A stretch of 64,000 nt of DNA from Arcanobacterium_A bovis. GTDB taxonomy: Bacteria; Actinomycetota; Actinomycetes; Actinomycetales; Actinomycetaceae. Of this stretch, positions 18,853 to 27,530 are shown one piece after another. The notes under the pieces are model-generated. The model was not told where the DNA came from and made no database searches. It saw only the letters and a program-made list of their open reading frames with translations. The stretch lies in assembly GCF_042655305.1 (NCBI RefSeq), contig NZ_JBHSLR010000009.1; one strand, written 5' to 3'. Made by a program: the position numbers and the translations under genes. Every line of letters starts with the position of its first letter. The first letter of the stretch is position 1.

Positions 18853-20709
18853 TTATTCGACCGTCACTGCCTTCGCCAAATTGCGTGGCTTATCGACGTC
18901 GTAGCCCTTTTGCCGTGCCAACTCACAGGCGAAAATCTGGAGCGGGATAATCGTCACCAGCGGCATCATGAGAGTTGGCGTTGAGTGCGGAACGCGAATA
19001 ATCAGCTCTGCAAGGTTGTCAACAGCGGTATCGCCTTCTTCAGCCACCACGACAACTCGTGCACCGCGCGTCTTGACTTCTTCGAGATTTGAAATCACTT
19101 TTGCGTGCAAAAGGGGGCGACGCGGCGTCGGAACGATCACGAAAATCGGCAAGTCCTCCTCTACCAGCGCGATTGGTCCATGCTTCAACTCTCCGGCCGC
19201 AAAGCCTTCCGCGTGGATATACGCCAGTTCTTTGAGTTTAAGCGCGCCCTCCAAGGCGATAGGGAATCCGACGTGACGTCCCAAGAACAGCACCGATTCG
19301 ACGTCGCTCATCTTGCGCGCCAACTCTTTGACGGCGTCCTCCTGAGCGAGCACCGATTCCATGCGCTGCGGCATCATTGCAAGTTCGTTAAGATATGTGG
19401 CCACTTCGTCTGAGTATTTGTTTCCGCGCAACTGCGCCAGATACAAGCCAAGCAGATAAGCAGCGGCAATTTGTGCCGAAAAAGCCTTCGTCGAAGCCAC
19501 TGCGACTTCTGGTCCTGCATGCGTGTAAAGCACCGCATCGGCTTCGCGCGCAATCGTGGAGCCAAAAACATTGACGATTGCCAGTACTCTTGCACCCTGC
19601 TCACGGGCATGGCGCACCGCCATAAGCGTATCCATCGTCTCGCCAGACTGGGAGATAGCAACCACAAGGGTGCGGGAATTGACCACCGGATCGCGATAGC
19701 GGAATTCGTGTGCAAGCTCTACTTCTACCGGAATGCGGCACCAATGCTCAATCGCGTATCGCGCCACATGCCCTGCATAAGCTGCTGAACCGCAGGCAAT
19801 CACGATGATCTTATCGATTGCACGCAAGTCAGCTTCGTCCATTCTTAGCTCGTCTAAGTGGAGCTCGCCGTTTTTGGTGCGGCGCCCCAAAAGTGTTTCC
19901 GCCACAGCGCGCGGCTGTTCGTGAATTTCTTTCTCCATGTAGGTGTCGAAGCCGTCCGTCATCGCAGCTTCAACATCCCAATTCACTTCATAAGTGCTCG
20001 TTTCAACTGGGTTACCAGCAAAATCAGTGACTGCAATCGAATCAGCTGTGAGCACCACGATTTGGTCTTGATCAATCGCCATCGCCTGCCGCGTGTAGCC
20101 AACGAATGCTGCCACGTCCGAGCCGAGGAAGTTCTCTCCATCTCCAATGCCGACGACGAGCGGAGAGTTGCGGCGGGCTGCCAGTATTTTCCCTGGTTCT
20201 TGGTGCGCGATCGCCACTAATGCGAACGAACCCTCAAGAAGATTTACCACTTCACGCATCGCAATTTCTAAATCTTTATGCTCGGCGTACGCCTTGCCAA
20301 GCAGATGCGCCACAATTTCCGAATCCGTCTCAGATAAGAACGTCGATCCAGCGGCAAGCAACTGTTCGCGCAGTTCTTGATGGTTTTCTACGATGCCATT
20401 GTGAACGATGGTAATCTCTCCATCGGGCGAGCAATGAGGATGAGCATTGGCATCGCTCGGGGAACCGTGCGTTGCCCAGCGCGTGTGCCCGATAGCACTG
20501 TGTGCCTGCGGTATTGCAGATTTTTCTAACAGTTCGTTGAGATTTTCAACGCGTCCTGCCTTTTTCCGTACCGTAATGCCAGAATCCGCCGCGAGCGCGA
20601 TTCCAGCAGAATCATAGCCGCGGTATTCCAACCGGGTAAGACCTTCAATCACAACATCCAGAGCCTTTGACGAGCTCTGGGAACCTACATATCCAACAAT
20701 TCCACACAT
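18853..20709 (-). CDS. glmS: Glutamine--fructose-6-phosphate aminotransferase (isomerizing)
   Basis: A 618-residue enzyme for the first step to UDP-GlcNAc. MCGIVGYVG supplies the catalytic Cys2 of the class II glutaminase domain, with HTRWATHGSPSDANAHPH typical of it. Two SIS domains follow (ISQSGETMDTLMAVRHA; FLGRHVGFPIALEGALKLKE), and the conserved end is DVDKPRNLAKAVTVE. Codon 1 is fixed because Cys2 must be exposed. It is divergent from coaA, with about 245 bases between starts. No glmS-ribozyme-like element was recognised upstream. Confidence 0.97.
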   Translation of the reverse strand: MCGIVGYVGSQSSSKALDVVIEGLTRLEYRGYDSAGIALAADSGITVRKKAGRVENLNELLEKSAIPQAHSAIGHTRWATHGSPSDANAHPHCSPDGEITIVHNGIVENHQELREQLLAAGSTFLSETDSEIVAHLLGKAYAEHKDLEIAMREVVNLLEGSFALVAIAHQEPGKILAARRNSPLVVGIGDGENFLGSDVAAFVGYTRQAMAIDQDQIVVLTADSIAVTDFAGNPVETSTYEVNWDVEAAMTDGFDTYMEKEIHEQPRAVAETLLGRRTKNGELHLDELRMDEADLRAIDKIIVIACGSAAYAGHVARYAIEHWCRIPVEVELAHEFRYRDPVVNSRTLVVAISQSGETMDTLMAVRHAREQGARVLAIVNVFGSTIAREADAVLYTHAGPEVAVASTKAFSAQIAAAYLLGLYLAQLRGNKYSDEVATYLNELAMMPQRMESVLAQEDAVKELARKMSDVESVLFLGRHVGFPIALEGALKLKELAYIHAEGFAAGELKHGPIALVEEDLPIFVIVPTPRRPLLHAKVISNLEEVKTRGARVVVVAEEGDTAVDNLAELIIRVPHSTPTLMMPLVTIIPLQIFACELARQKGYDVDKPRNLAKAVTVE

Positions 20710-20955
20710 ACCTTTAAGACTAACGCATTGAGCAGTGGCTCCAAAGCAGGACTCTCACGAAGCGAACGAAACCTGCGAGAGCGAAAGGAAGCCACCGGCA
20801 TCGATACCCGCATCGCAGCGGCGCGCAAACGTAACGAAACAGACAACTCGGACGTAACGTAACGCCGTCATCCTGCGAAGGACACGGAAGCCACCGACGC
20901 CGCCAGACGAAGATAAAACTTGGTTGCCGAGCGAAATACTGGAAAACTAGTGGGC

Positions 20956-21921
20956 ATGAATTCTTTTTCCACTTCGAGTGCTGCGGCGGTGCCCTCGCCT
21001 TATGTGTCGATTCCCAGTGCACAATGGCGCAAACTCGCTGAGACTACCGAATTACCACTCAGCGACCACGATATTCGCAATCTTGCCAGTTTGGGCGATC
21101 CGGTAGATCTCGCCGAAGTGGATGCAATTTATCGGCCATTATCTGCGCTGATACAGATGTATGCGCGGCGCACCATGCACCTTCTCGCCGAAGAAAATGC
21201 ATTTTTAAACCGCGCCGACACCAAAACTCCATGGATCATCGGAATTGCAGGCTCAGTTGCCGTTGGAAAATCGACAGCAGCTCGCCTCCTTCAAGAGCTC
21301 ATGAAACGGTGGGAGCAGACGCCGAACGTAGATTTAATCACCACCGACGGCTTCCTATTGCCCAACACCCAGCTTGAGCAGCAAGGCATCATGCACCGCA
21401 AGGGGTTTCCAGAGTCGTATGATCGGCATGGCTTGATCAACCTACTCTCGGCGGTCAAAGCAGGAAAGCGCAATCTCAAGGTACCGATATACGACCACGT
21501 CACATACGATATTGTGCCCGGCGAATTTCTCACCATCGACCAACCCGATATTCTCATCGTCGAAGGTCTGAATGTGTTACAGCCTCCGCGCCTTTCTTCC
21601 ACCGACGGCGAATTTCGTGCGGTCTCAGACTACTTTGATTTCTCGATTTACCTCGATGCCAGCGAAAACAGCCTCGAAAAATGGTATATCGAGCGCTTCC
21701 GCAAGCTACGTTCCACCGCATTCGCCGACGATCGCTCATTCTTCAAGAACTACATGCATTTGACGGACGCGGAAGCCGACCAACTGGCGCGAGATATCTG
21801 GAAAAGCATCAACCTTCCCAACCTGCGCGAAAATATCGCGCCCACCCGCACCCGCGCCACAGTGATTCTCCACAAGAACGACGATCACGTGATCAACGAG
21901 ATAATGCTTCGCAAGCTATAA
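20956..21921 (+). CDS. coaA: Pantothenate kinase type I
   Basis: A 321-residue type I pantothenate kinase catalysing the first step of coenzyme A synthesis. It has the P-loop GIAGSVAVGKSTAARLLQEL near residue 95, TTDGFLLPN and RKGFPESYD for substrate binding, and DFSIYLDA later. I use the ATG at 20956; a TTG 12 codons upstream is open but adds no family sequence. The Shine-Dalgarno match is weak. It is the only plus-strand gene in this part of the window, converging on glmM. Confidence 0.93.
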   Translation: MNSFSTSSAAAVPSPYVSIPSAQWRKLAETTELPLSDHDIRNLASLGDPVDLAEVDAIYRPLSALIQMYARRTMHLLAEENAFLNRADTKTPWIIGIAGSVAVGKSTAARLLQELMKRWEQTPNVDLITTDGFLLPNTQLEQQGIMHRKGFPESYDRHGLINLLSAVKAGKRNLKVPIYDHVTYDIVPGEFLTIDQPDILIVEGLNVLQPPRLSSTDGEFRAVSDYFDFSIYLDASENSLEKWYIERFRKLRSTAFADDRSFFKNYMHLTDAEADQLARDIWKSINLPNLRENIAPTRTRATVILHKNDDHVINEIMLRKL

Positions 21922-21937
21922 GCTGAGCGTGTACTTC

Positions 21938-23272
21938 CTATAAGCTGAGCTTGTTCTTCACTACGTCGGCTAGATGCTGAGCAGCCCGATCAGCTTCCTC
22001 TTGCGTAGCCGCTTCCACCATCACGCGAATGAGCGGCTCGGTGCCAGATGCACGCAAGAGTACGCGTCCCGTTTCTCCAAGCTCAGCTTCCACTTTCGCT
22101 ACTTCTGCAGCCACTGCGTCCACGCCGTTTTTGTCCACGTTCGGCACGTTGATCAGAGTTTGTGGCAAGCGCTGAATGAACGAGACCATCTCTTCGAGGC
22201 TCTTCCCACTCTTGGCAATCTCAGTGGCTACCAGCACGGCCGTCAAGGTGCCATCGCCGGTCGTGGCATTGTCGAGGTTGATAATGTGTCCCGACTGCTC
22301 ACCACCCAAGTTGTAGTCTTTCGCGAGCATTTCCTCGAGCACGTAGCGATCGCCAACCTTAGTTGAAATCGTCTTCACGCCCTTGGCCTTCATGGCGAGG
22401 TGTAGACCGAGATTCGACATTACTGTGAGCACCAAAGTATTGCGTTTGAGACGCCCTTGTTCTTTCATCGCCACAGCTAGCATGCCCATGATCTGATCGC
22501 CGTCCACCAGCTCGCCCTTGTGGTTGACGGCGAGGCAGCGATCGGCGTCGCCATCAAATGCGAAACCAAAATCGGCTTTCGTCGCAACCGTGAGCGCCTG
22601 CAACTGTTCCGGATGCGTCGATCCACAGTTGTCGTTGATATTCTTACCGTCCGGAGCTGCGTTAATAACCACGACGTCGGCACCGAGCTTCTGGAAAACC
22701 CGCGGAGCGACGTCGGACGCCGCACCATTTGCGCAGTCCAAAGCGATACGCAATCCATGCAAGTCGCCACCGATCTTGATGAGGTGATCCATGTAGAACC
22801 GATCCGATACCTCAGCACTCTCGCTAATAGCGCCAACAGCTGCTGCGATAGGACGATCCCATTCTTGACCAAGCACTGCTTCGATCTCGTCCTCAATGGC
22901 ATCGTCGAGTTTGAAGCCATTGGAGTCGATGAATTTGATGCCGTTGTCCTGCATCGGGTTGTGGGAGGCCGAGATCATGACGCCGAGATCGTAGTCCTCT
23001 TCGGAGGTCAGATAGGCAACGCCCGGAGTTGGAATCTCCCGCACGTGCTCGACATCCACACCAGCGCTGGCCAAACCAGCAGCTAGAGCATGTGAAAGCA
23101 TACCTGATGACTGGCGAGTGTCACGCCCAATGATTGCACGTGGGCGGTGTTTGAGCCCCTTCTTATTGACGAGAACTCGCGCTGCGGCTTCACCGAGCTG
23201 GAGGGCAAAGTCGGCTGTGATCTCCTTATTTGCGAGCCCGCGCACGCCGTCGGTGCCAAATAGTCGTGACAT
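21938..23272 (-). CDS. glmM: Phosphoglucosamine mutase
   Basis: A 444-residue enzyme converting glucosamine-6-P to glucosamine-1-P, the step after GlmS. It has MSRLFGTDGVRGLANKEITAD, the phosphoserine loop VMISASHNPMQDNGIK near residue 100, the metal loop FDGDADRCLAV and the C-terminal RASGTEPLIRVMVEA. The start at 23272 has AAGGAG four bases upstream; an ATG-like start five codons earlier is rejected. In many actinobacteria glmM follows rpsI directly; here ldh and the galactoside cluster lie between. Confidence 0.96.
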   Translation of the reverse strand: MSRLFGTDGVRGLANKEITADFALQLGEAAARVLVNKKGLKHRPRAIIGRDTRQSSGMLSHALAAGLASAGVDVEHVREIPTPGVAYLTSEEDYDLGVMISASHNPMQDNGIKFIDSNGFKLDDAIEDEIEAVLGQEWDRPIAAAVGAISESAEVSDRFYMDHLIKIGGDLHGLRIALDCANGAASDVAPRVFQKLGADVVVINAAPDGKNINDNCGSTHPEQLQALTVATKADFGFAFDGDADRCLAVNHKGELVDGDQIMGMLAVAMKEQGRLKRNTLVLTVMSNLGLHLAMKAKGVKTISTKVGDRYVLEEMLAKDYNLGGEQSGHIINLDNATTGDGTLTAVLVATEIAKSGKSLEEMVSFIQRLPQTLINVPNVDKNGVDAVAAEVAKVEAELGETGRVLLRASGTEPLIRVMVEAATQEEADRAAQHLADVVKNKLSL

Positions 23273-23356
23273 CTTGCTCCTTAGCAATATTCGTCGGATT
23301 TTATTTTGGGAATGATTCCTGGGAATCTTAAGAATTCTCAGATTCCTCAGCGAGGA

Positions 23357-24364
23357 TTATTCCACTTTTCCTTCTGGAATCTTAACGCCCAAATCTTCTT
23401 CAAGCTTGGCAAAAGACTCTTCAATGGTATCTTTCAATAGCTTAGCCGATGCTCGCATGGCCTCGTGTTCAGTCATTTCAAGCGGGATACCAACAACTTG
23501 CTTGATTCCTTCTGCTCCTACGATTGCTGGAGTACCGATGTAGAGATCGTCGAATCCATACTCACCATTCATATAACCAGAGACGGCGAGAATGGAGTTT
23601 TCATCGGAGAGAATAGCGCGAGTAATTCGCGCCAATGCCGCACCGATACCGTAGTAGGTGGCGCCTTTTGCCTCGATAATGCGGTATGCAGCCTGCTGAA
23701 CATTTTGGAATGCCTCTTTGAGTGCAGCCGACGACGTTTCTGGGTTGCGCATAATCCATTCGCTCAGAGCCATGCCGCCCACATTGGCATGCGACCACAC
23801 TGGAAACTCAGAATCGCCATGTTCACCCATGATATAGGCGTGAACATTGCGTGCGTCCACATCAAGAAGTTCTGCCAGCTCTTGGCGCAAGCGCGCCGAA
23901 TCGAGCGCGGTACCTGAGCCAAGTACACGGCTTGAGGGCAATCCTGAGAATCGCCAGGTTGCGTAGGTGAGCACGTCTACAGGGTTAGTTGCAACGAGGA
24001 AAATGCCATCAAAACCTGATGCCATTACCTGCGAAATCATGTCATGGAAGATACGCAAATTCTTATCGACGAGATCCAACCGCGTTTCGCCTGGCTTCTG
24101 AGCCGCACCGGCAGCAATCACAACCAAACCGGCATCGGCGCAATCCTCGTACGTAGCGGCGTAGATTTTCTTTGGCGAGGTGAAAGACAGCGCATCGGCA
24201 AGGTCCATCGCGTCACCCTTGGCTTTTTCGACATTCATGTCGATGATGCCCAGCTCGCGTCCGACTCCAAGCAAGGTCAATGCGTAAGCGTAGCTCGATC
24301 CCACTGCCCCGTCACCGATGAGGATAATCTTTGAGTGTTTTGTTTTCGCTTTCTTCGTAGCCAC
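23357..24364 (-). CDS. ldh: L-lactate dehydrogenase
   Basis: A 335-residue NAD-dependent enzyme reducing pyruvate to lactate. It has the Rossmann loop ILIGDGAVGSSYAYAL near residue 14, the substrate-loop region GAAQKPGETRLDLVDKN, TNPVDVLTYATW, and the catalytic His in IMGEHGDSEFPVW near residue 195. It has an extra basic N-terminus and a C-terminus of about 20 residues beyond the core. Transcribed alone on the minus strand. The upstream region has tandem 16-base repeats (see 24390-24460) that may control it. Confidence 0.96.
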   Translation of the reverse strand: MATKKAKTKHSKIILIGDGAVGSSYAYALTLLGVGRELGIIDMNVEKAKGDAMDLADALSFTSPKKIYAATYEDCADAGLVVIAAGAAQKPGETRLDLVDKNLRIFHDMISQVMASGFDGIFLVATNPVDVLTYATWRFSGLPSSRVLGSGTALDSARLRQELAELLDVDARNVHAYIMGEHGDSEFPVWSHANVGGMALSEWIMRNPETSSAALKEAFQNVQQAAYRIIEAKGATYYGIGAALARITRAILSDENSILAVSGYMNGEYGFDDLYIGTPAIVGAEGIKQVVGIPLEMTEHEAMRASAKLLKDTIEESFAKLEEDLGVKIPEGKVE

Positions 24365-24389
24365 AGTTCTCCGATCGTTGTGCTTTGAC

Positions 24390-24460
24390 TCAATTCTACC
24401 TGTTCAAAACATTGATTCCACCTGTTCTGCGCGTTTTCTACGTTCTTTGTAGGTGGAATC
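24390..24460 (-). promoter_or_regulatory. Repeated sites upstream of ldh
   Basis: On the minus strand GAACAGGTGGAATCAA (24412-24427) recurs as GAACAGGTAGAATTGA (24390-24405), 22 bp apart with 13 of 16 bases equal. A perfect 10-base inverted partner of GATTCCACCT (24414-24423) lies at 24451-24460. TAGAAT in the downstream copy could be the -10 box. The arrangement suggests a regulator bound on one face of the DNA, or promoter duplication. Confidence 0.4.
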
Positions 24461-24516
24461 ACCCCAACGGAGTGAAATTGCGTGTGCGATCTGGGCAAGT
24501 TCTCGAAATATATTCA

Positions 24517-24552
24517 GATGTTGCGAAATACGCCCCAACTTTCGCGAATGCG
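24517..24552. repeat. Left copy of a dispersed palindrome-linked repeat
   Basis: Bases 24520-24552 are identical over 33 bp to 31453-31485. The 30 bases before it (from about 24495) are a decayed version of the 32-bp palindrome found at the right copy. The left copy follows the galactoside regulator gene; the right copy follows the alpha-galactosidase gene. Confidence 0.85.
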
Positions 24553-24560
24553 TACTCGAT

Positions 24561-25580
24561 TTAAGCTCGCGGAGCCGCTGTAGACTCGCGAACCACAAGC
24601 TCGCCGTGAATTTCAATCACTTCTCCGGCGCTCTCCTCACCCTGTTCAGCAAGGCGTTTGAAAAGCGCTTCAACAGCAGCTTTACCTGCTGCCACGAAAT
24701 CTTGACGATATGTTGTGAGTGCAGGTAGCCAAATGGCCGAGAGCGGATGATCGTCAAATCCCGCCACACTAATATCGTCTGGAACACGCACGCCGCGGTC
24801 GGCAAGCCCGCGCACTACCCCCATTGCAATCTCGTCGTTTCCAGCGAAAATAGCGCTTACATCTTTACGATCAGCAATTTCATGCCCGATCCTGCGCGCA
24901 TCAGTTGGTTCCCAATCGCCCATAATCGGCCTGCTCATTGGGATATTGTTCTCCACAAGAGCAGCTTCCCATCCGTCGGTTCGGCTCGCTCCTTTGAGAT
25001 ACGTCGGCACACAAATATGGTGAACTGTTTTGTGCCCCAACGCGAGCAGATGCTCGGTAATTGCCTTTCCGCCGTCGTAATCACCGAGGCTCACCTGTGC
25101 ACTGCGCGGATCGTAGCTCCCACCAATCGCAACCACCGGAATATGCCGCGGCATCATGCGAGCTGCCGCCTCCGCCGTTTCGTCGTATTTGAGCAAAATA
25201 ATGCCGCTCGGTTGCAGATCAGACACCAAATCAATCGAACGTTTTAACGCATCGGGAGAATCGTCGTCGAGCTTGGAGATAAGCACGCTATATCCATTGA
25301 GACGGGCAAAATCTTCGATACCCTGAATCGCCACAGCTGAACCGTAAAGCGTGGTGTTGGTAGAAAACACCGCAATTGTTTTCGTTTTGGACGTGACCAG
25401 CCCACGTGCCACCGGACTCGGCCGATAATCGAGAATCTTGATCGCTCGAGCGATGCGCTCGCGACTCTCCTCGCTCAAATGCGAAGAATCATTGAGATAC
25501 CGTGAAACAGTTGATACCGACACTCCAGCGCACAACGCAACGTCTTTAATCACTGGCGCCGAGTTGCCTTTGCGTACCAT
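24561..25580 (-). CDS. LacI-family transcriptional regulator of the alpha-galactoside cluster
   Basis: A 339-residue LacI/GalR repressor: PVIKDVALCAGVSVSTVSRY is the helix-turn-helix, with the hinge LDYRPSPVARGL and an effector domain (TIAVFSTNTTLYGSAVAIQG). It is the last gene on the minus strand behind two permeases and a binding protein, 75 bases after the second permease. It probably represses that operon and the divergent alpha-galactosidase through the palindrome at 29010-29023, with an alpha-galactoside or its breakdown product as inducer. Effector and target are inferred from position. Confidence 0.88.
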   Translation of the reverse strand: MVRKGNSAPVIKDVALCAGVSVSTVSRYLNDSSHLSEESRERIARAIKILDYRPSPVARGLVTSKTKTIAVFSTNTTLYGSAVAIQGIEDFARLNGYSVLISKLDDDSPDALKRSIDLVSDLQPSGIILLKYDETAEAAARMMPRHIPVVAIGGSYDPRSAQVSLGDYDGGKAITEHLLALGHKTVHHICVPTYLKGASRTDGWEAALVENNIPMSRPIMGDWEPTDARRIGHEIADRKDVSAIFAGNDEIAMGVVRGLADRGVRVPDDISVAGFDDHPLSAIWLPALTTYRQDFVAAGKAAVEALFKRLAEQGEESAGEVIEIHGELVVRESTAAPRA

Positions 25581-25654
25581 ATGGCTCTCCTAGTTCCCCA
25601 CAGTTTGAGCGGAGCTAGGCCATTTCACAGCCTTTCCGCTGGCCAGTGCCTATA

Positions 25655-26572
25655 TTATTTGACGGCACCGCCGGTAATTCCAGATATGATCTTACGTTGT
25701 CCCACGATAAAAATCACCAAAAGCGGGATCGTCATCACGATGATATACGCAAAAATGTAATGCCAGTTGTTGAGGTACAAACCGGCGCTTGCCACGTTGT
25801 AAAGATTGAGCGGCAAGGTATTCATCTTTCCAGACAAAATAAACAGTGCATAGAACACGTCATTCCAGATATACAACACGATAAGGATCGTAGCTGCTGC
25901 AATAGTAGGCTTGAGCAGCGGAAAAATAATCTTGAAGAACACTTGCGCGGGCTTGGCGCCATCAATCCGCGCCGCTTCTTCCAGCGAAACAGGGATTGTG
26001 CGTACAAAACCGGTTATGAAGAAAATGACGATCGACAGGTAAATTCCGGTGTACACGCAAATCATGCCAAGGGCCGTGCCTGCGATACCGAGCATTTTGA
26101 GAAGCATCATCAGCGTCACCACCGACGGTGGCAGGATGAGTCCCGAGATAAACAAAGCGTAGAGAACTGCAGTACCTCGCGTGCTGCGCCGTGCGAATAT
26201 CCATGCAGCCATCGCACCGAACAACAGTGCCACAAATACAGATGGCACGGTGACTAATAAACTTCCAATAAACGCCTGCACCATGTGTCCCTCTGCAATC
26301 ACTGCTTGGATATTTTCAAGCAACTGCCATTGCGAGGGCAACGACATATCAGGTATTACAGCTTCCGACTGAGTCTTGGCAGCTGTTACAATCGCCATCC
26401 AAAATGGCACCGCCAAAAATACCGCTATCACCAGCATAACTAGAGCAGCGTGCGCAATTTTATGGGTGCGTGACCGCTCAGTGCCTACTGGAACTCCTCT
26501 AGGTGCGCTAGCTAGACTGCTTGCGAACCCGACGGTTCGCTTACCTGCTGAATTCTTCCCCAAAATGCTCAT
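25655..26572 (-). CDS. Alpha-galactoside ABC transporter permease (MalG-like)
   Basis: A 305-residue carbohydrate ABC permease (BPD_transp_1) with about six membrane spans after a 35-residue cytoplasmic N-terminus, and the EAA loop EAARIDGAKPAQVFFKIIFP near residue 200 that contacts the ATPase. Its start overlaps the preceding permease stop by four bases. No ATPase gene is in the cluster, so a shared MsmK/MsiK-type ATPase elsewhere is expected, as is common for CUT1 transporters. Confidence 0.9.
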   Translation of the reverse strand: MSILGKNSAGKRTVGFASSLASAPRGVPVGTERSRTHKIAHAALVMLVIAVFLAVPFWMAIVTAAKTQSEAVIPDMSLPSQWQLLENIQAVIAEGHMVQAFIGSLLVTVPSVFVALLFGAMAAWIFARRSTRGTAVLYALFISGLILPPSVVTLMMLLKMLGIAGTALGMICVYTGIYLSIVIFFITGFVRTIPVSLEEAARIDGAKPAQVFFKIIFPLLKPTIAAATILIVLYIWNDVFYALFILSGKMNTLPLNLYNVASAGLYLNNWHYIFAYIIVMTIPLLVIFIVGQRKIISGITGGAVK

Positions 26573-27468
26573 AGTACTTTATTCTCCCTCCGGCGCAAGT
26601 AGATAATAACGGGAATTGCCACAGCAGTGACCAGCAAGAACAGCACCAAACTCATGGTCGTTGATTGCGCATAAAGACCTTTGCCAAAAGTACGCCAGAT
26701 GAAAAGATTGAGCACTTCCGTGGAGCCACCTGGACCGCCGGCGGTCATTGACTGCACGATGTCAAAGGAGTTCATGGAGCCAAGCAGCGCCGTGGCAATA
26801 TTAAAGGTGAGTGCCGGAGCAAGCAGCGGAAACTTGATCTTCCAAAATATTTGGCGATGTGAGGCGCCGTCAATAGTCGCGGCTTCGATAACCTGTGGAT
26901 CAATCGTTTTTAGTCCCGCTAGGTATGTGAGCATGGAAAAGCCCATCCATTTCCACGCGTGTACGGCAGCAATAATTACCAAAGTCCACGTTGTTGAACC
27001 TAACCATTGGATTTCGACGTCGGTGCCGGAGACAAACGACAACATCTGGTTCAAGACGCCGTCAGTCTTGAGAACTGCCTGCCAGATGTAGCCTGCTGCT
27101 AAAGCAGACATAATCACTGGAATGAAAAACAGGGTTCGACCGAGCCGATTCAATCGGGTATCCGCTTCAAAAAGCACCGCCAAGAGCAGCCCAAACACAT
27201 TCTGGAATACTGCAACAAGCACGGCGTATATGAACGTGATTCGGATATCGGCAAGTAGCACGCCGGAGTTGAATAGTTCTTGCAGATTACTTAATCCGTT
27301 AAAGGAAATATCTTGCTTGAACGCCGACCAATCCGTAAAGGAATAGGCAAAATTCATCACCGTTGGTACCACGAAAAATACCACGAGAATGAATCCAGCA
27401 GGGATCAGGTAACGTAACGGATAATTACTTAACCGCGACTCACGCATAGTACTAATTCTTCCGATCAT
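26569..27468 (-). CDS. Alpha-galactoside ABC transporter permease (MalF-like)
   Basis: A 299-residue CUT1 sugar permease with six membrane spans (first LRYLIPAGFILVVFFVVPTV) and the EAA loop EAATIDGASHRQIFWKIKFP near residue 195. It forms the heterodimeric channel with the following permease. An alternative start seven codons in (MRESRLSNYPLRY) is equally possible. It follows the binding-protein gene after a strong intercistronic hairpin. Confidence 0.9.
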   Translation of the reverse strand: MIGRISTMRESRLSNYPLRYLIPAGFILVVFFVVPTVMNFAYSFTDWSAFKQDISFNGLSNLQELFNSGVLLADIRITFIYAVLVAVFQNVFGLLLAVLFEADTRLNRLGRTLFFIPVIMSALAAGYIWQAVLKTDGVLNQMLSFVSGTDVEIQWLGSTTWTLVIIAAVHAWKWMGFSMLTYLAGLKTIDPQVIEAATIDGASHRQIFWKIKFPLLAPALTFNIATALLGSMNSFDIVQSMTAGGPGGSTEVLNLFIWRTFGKGLYAQSTTMSLVLFLLVTAVAIPVIIYLRRRENKVL

Positions 27469-27482
27469 GCTTGAGATTATGA

Positions 27483-27521
27483 GTGTGTGGTTGCTTCACC
27501 AGAGAAGAAGCAACCACACAC
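27483..27521 (-). promoter_or_regulatory. Intercistronic hairpin between binding-protein and permease genes
   Basis: Perfect 15-base arms 27483-27497 and 27507-27521 with a nine-base loop lie in the 62-base gap between the binding-protein stop and the first permease. There is no T-run after it on the minus strand, so it more likely stabilises the upstream mRNA or causes partial termination, giving more binding protein than permease. Confidence 0.65.
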
Positions 27522-27530
27522 CAACCGACT

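Noticed and set aside
20710..20955. glmS-type ribozyme or riboswitch upstream of glmS
   Set aside because: No conserved core recognised, and the ribozyme is essentially a Firmicutes feature; only two GGAAGCCACCG repeats were noted.
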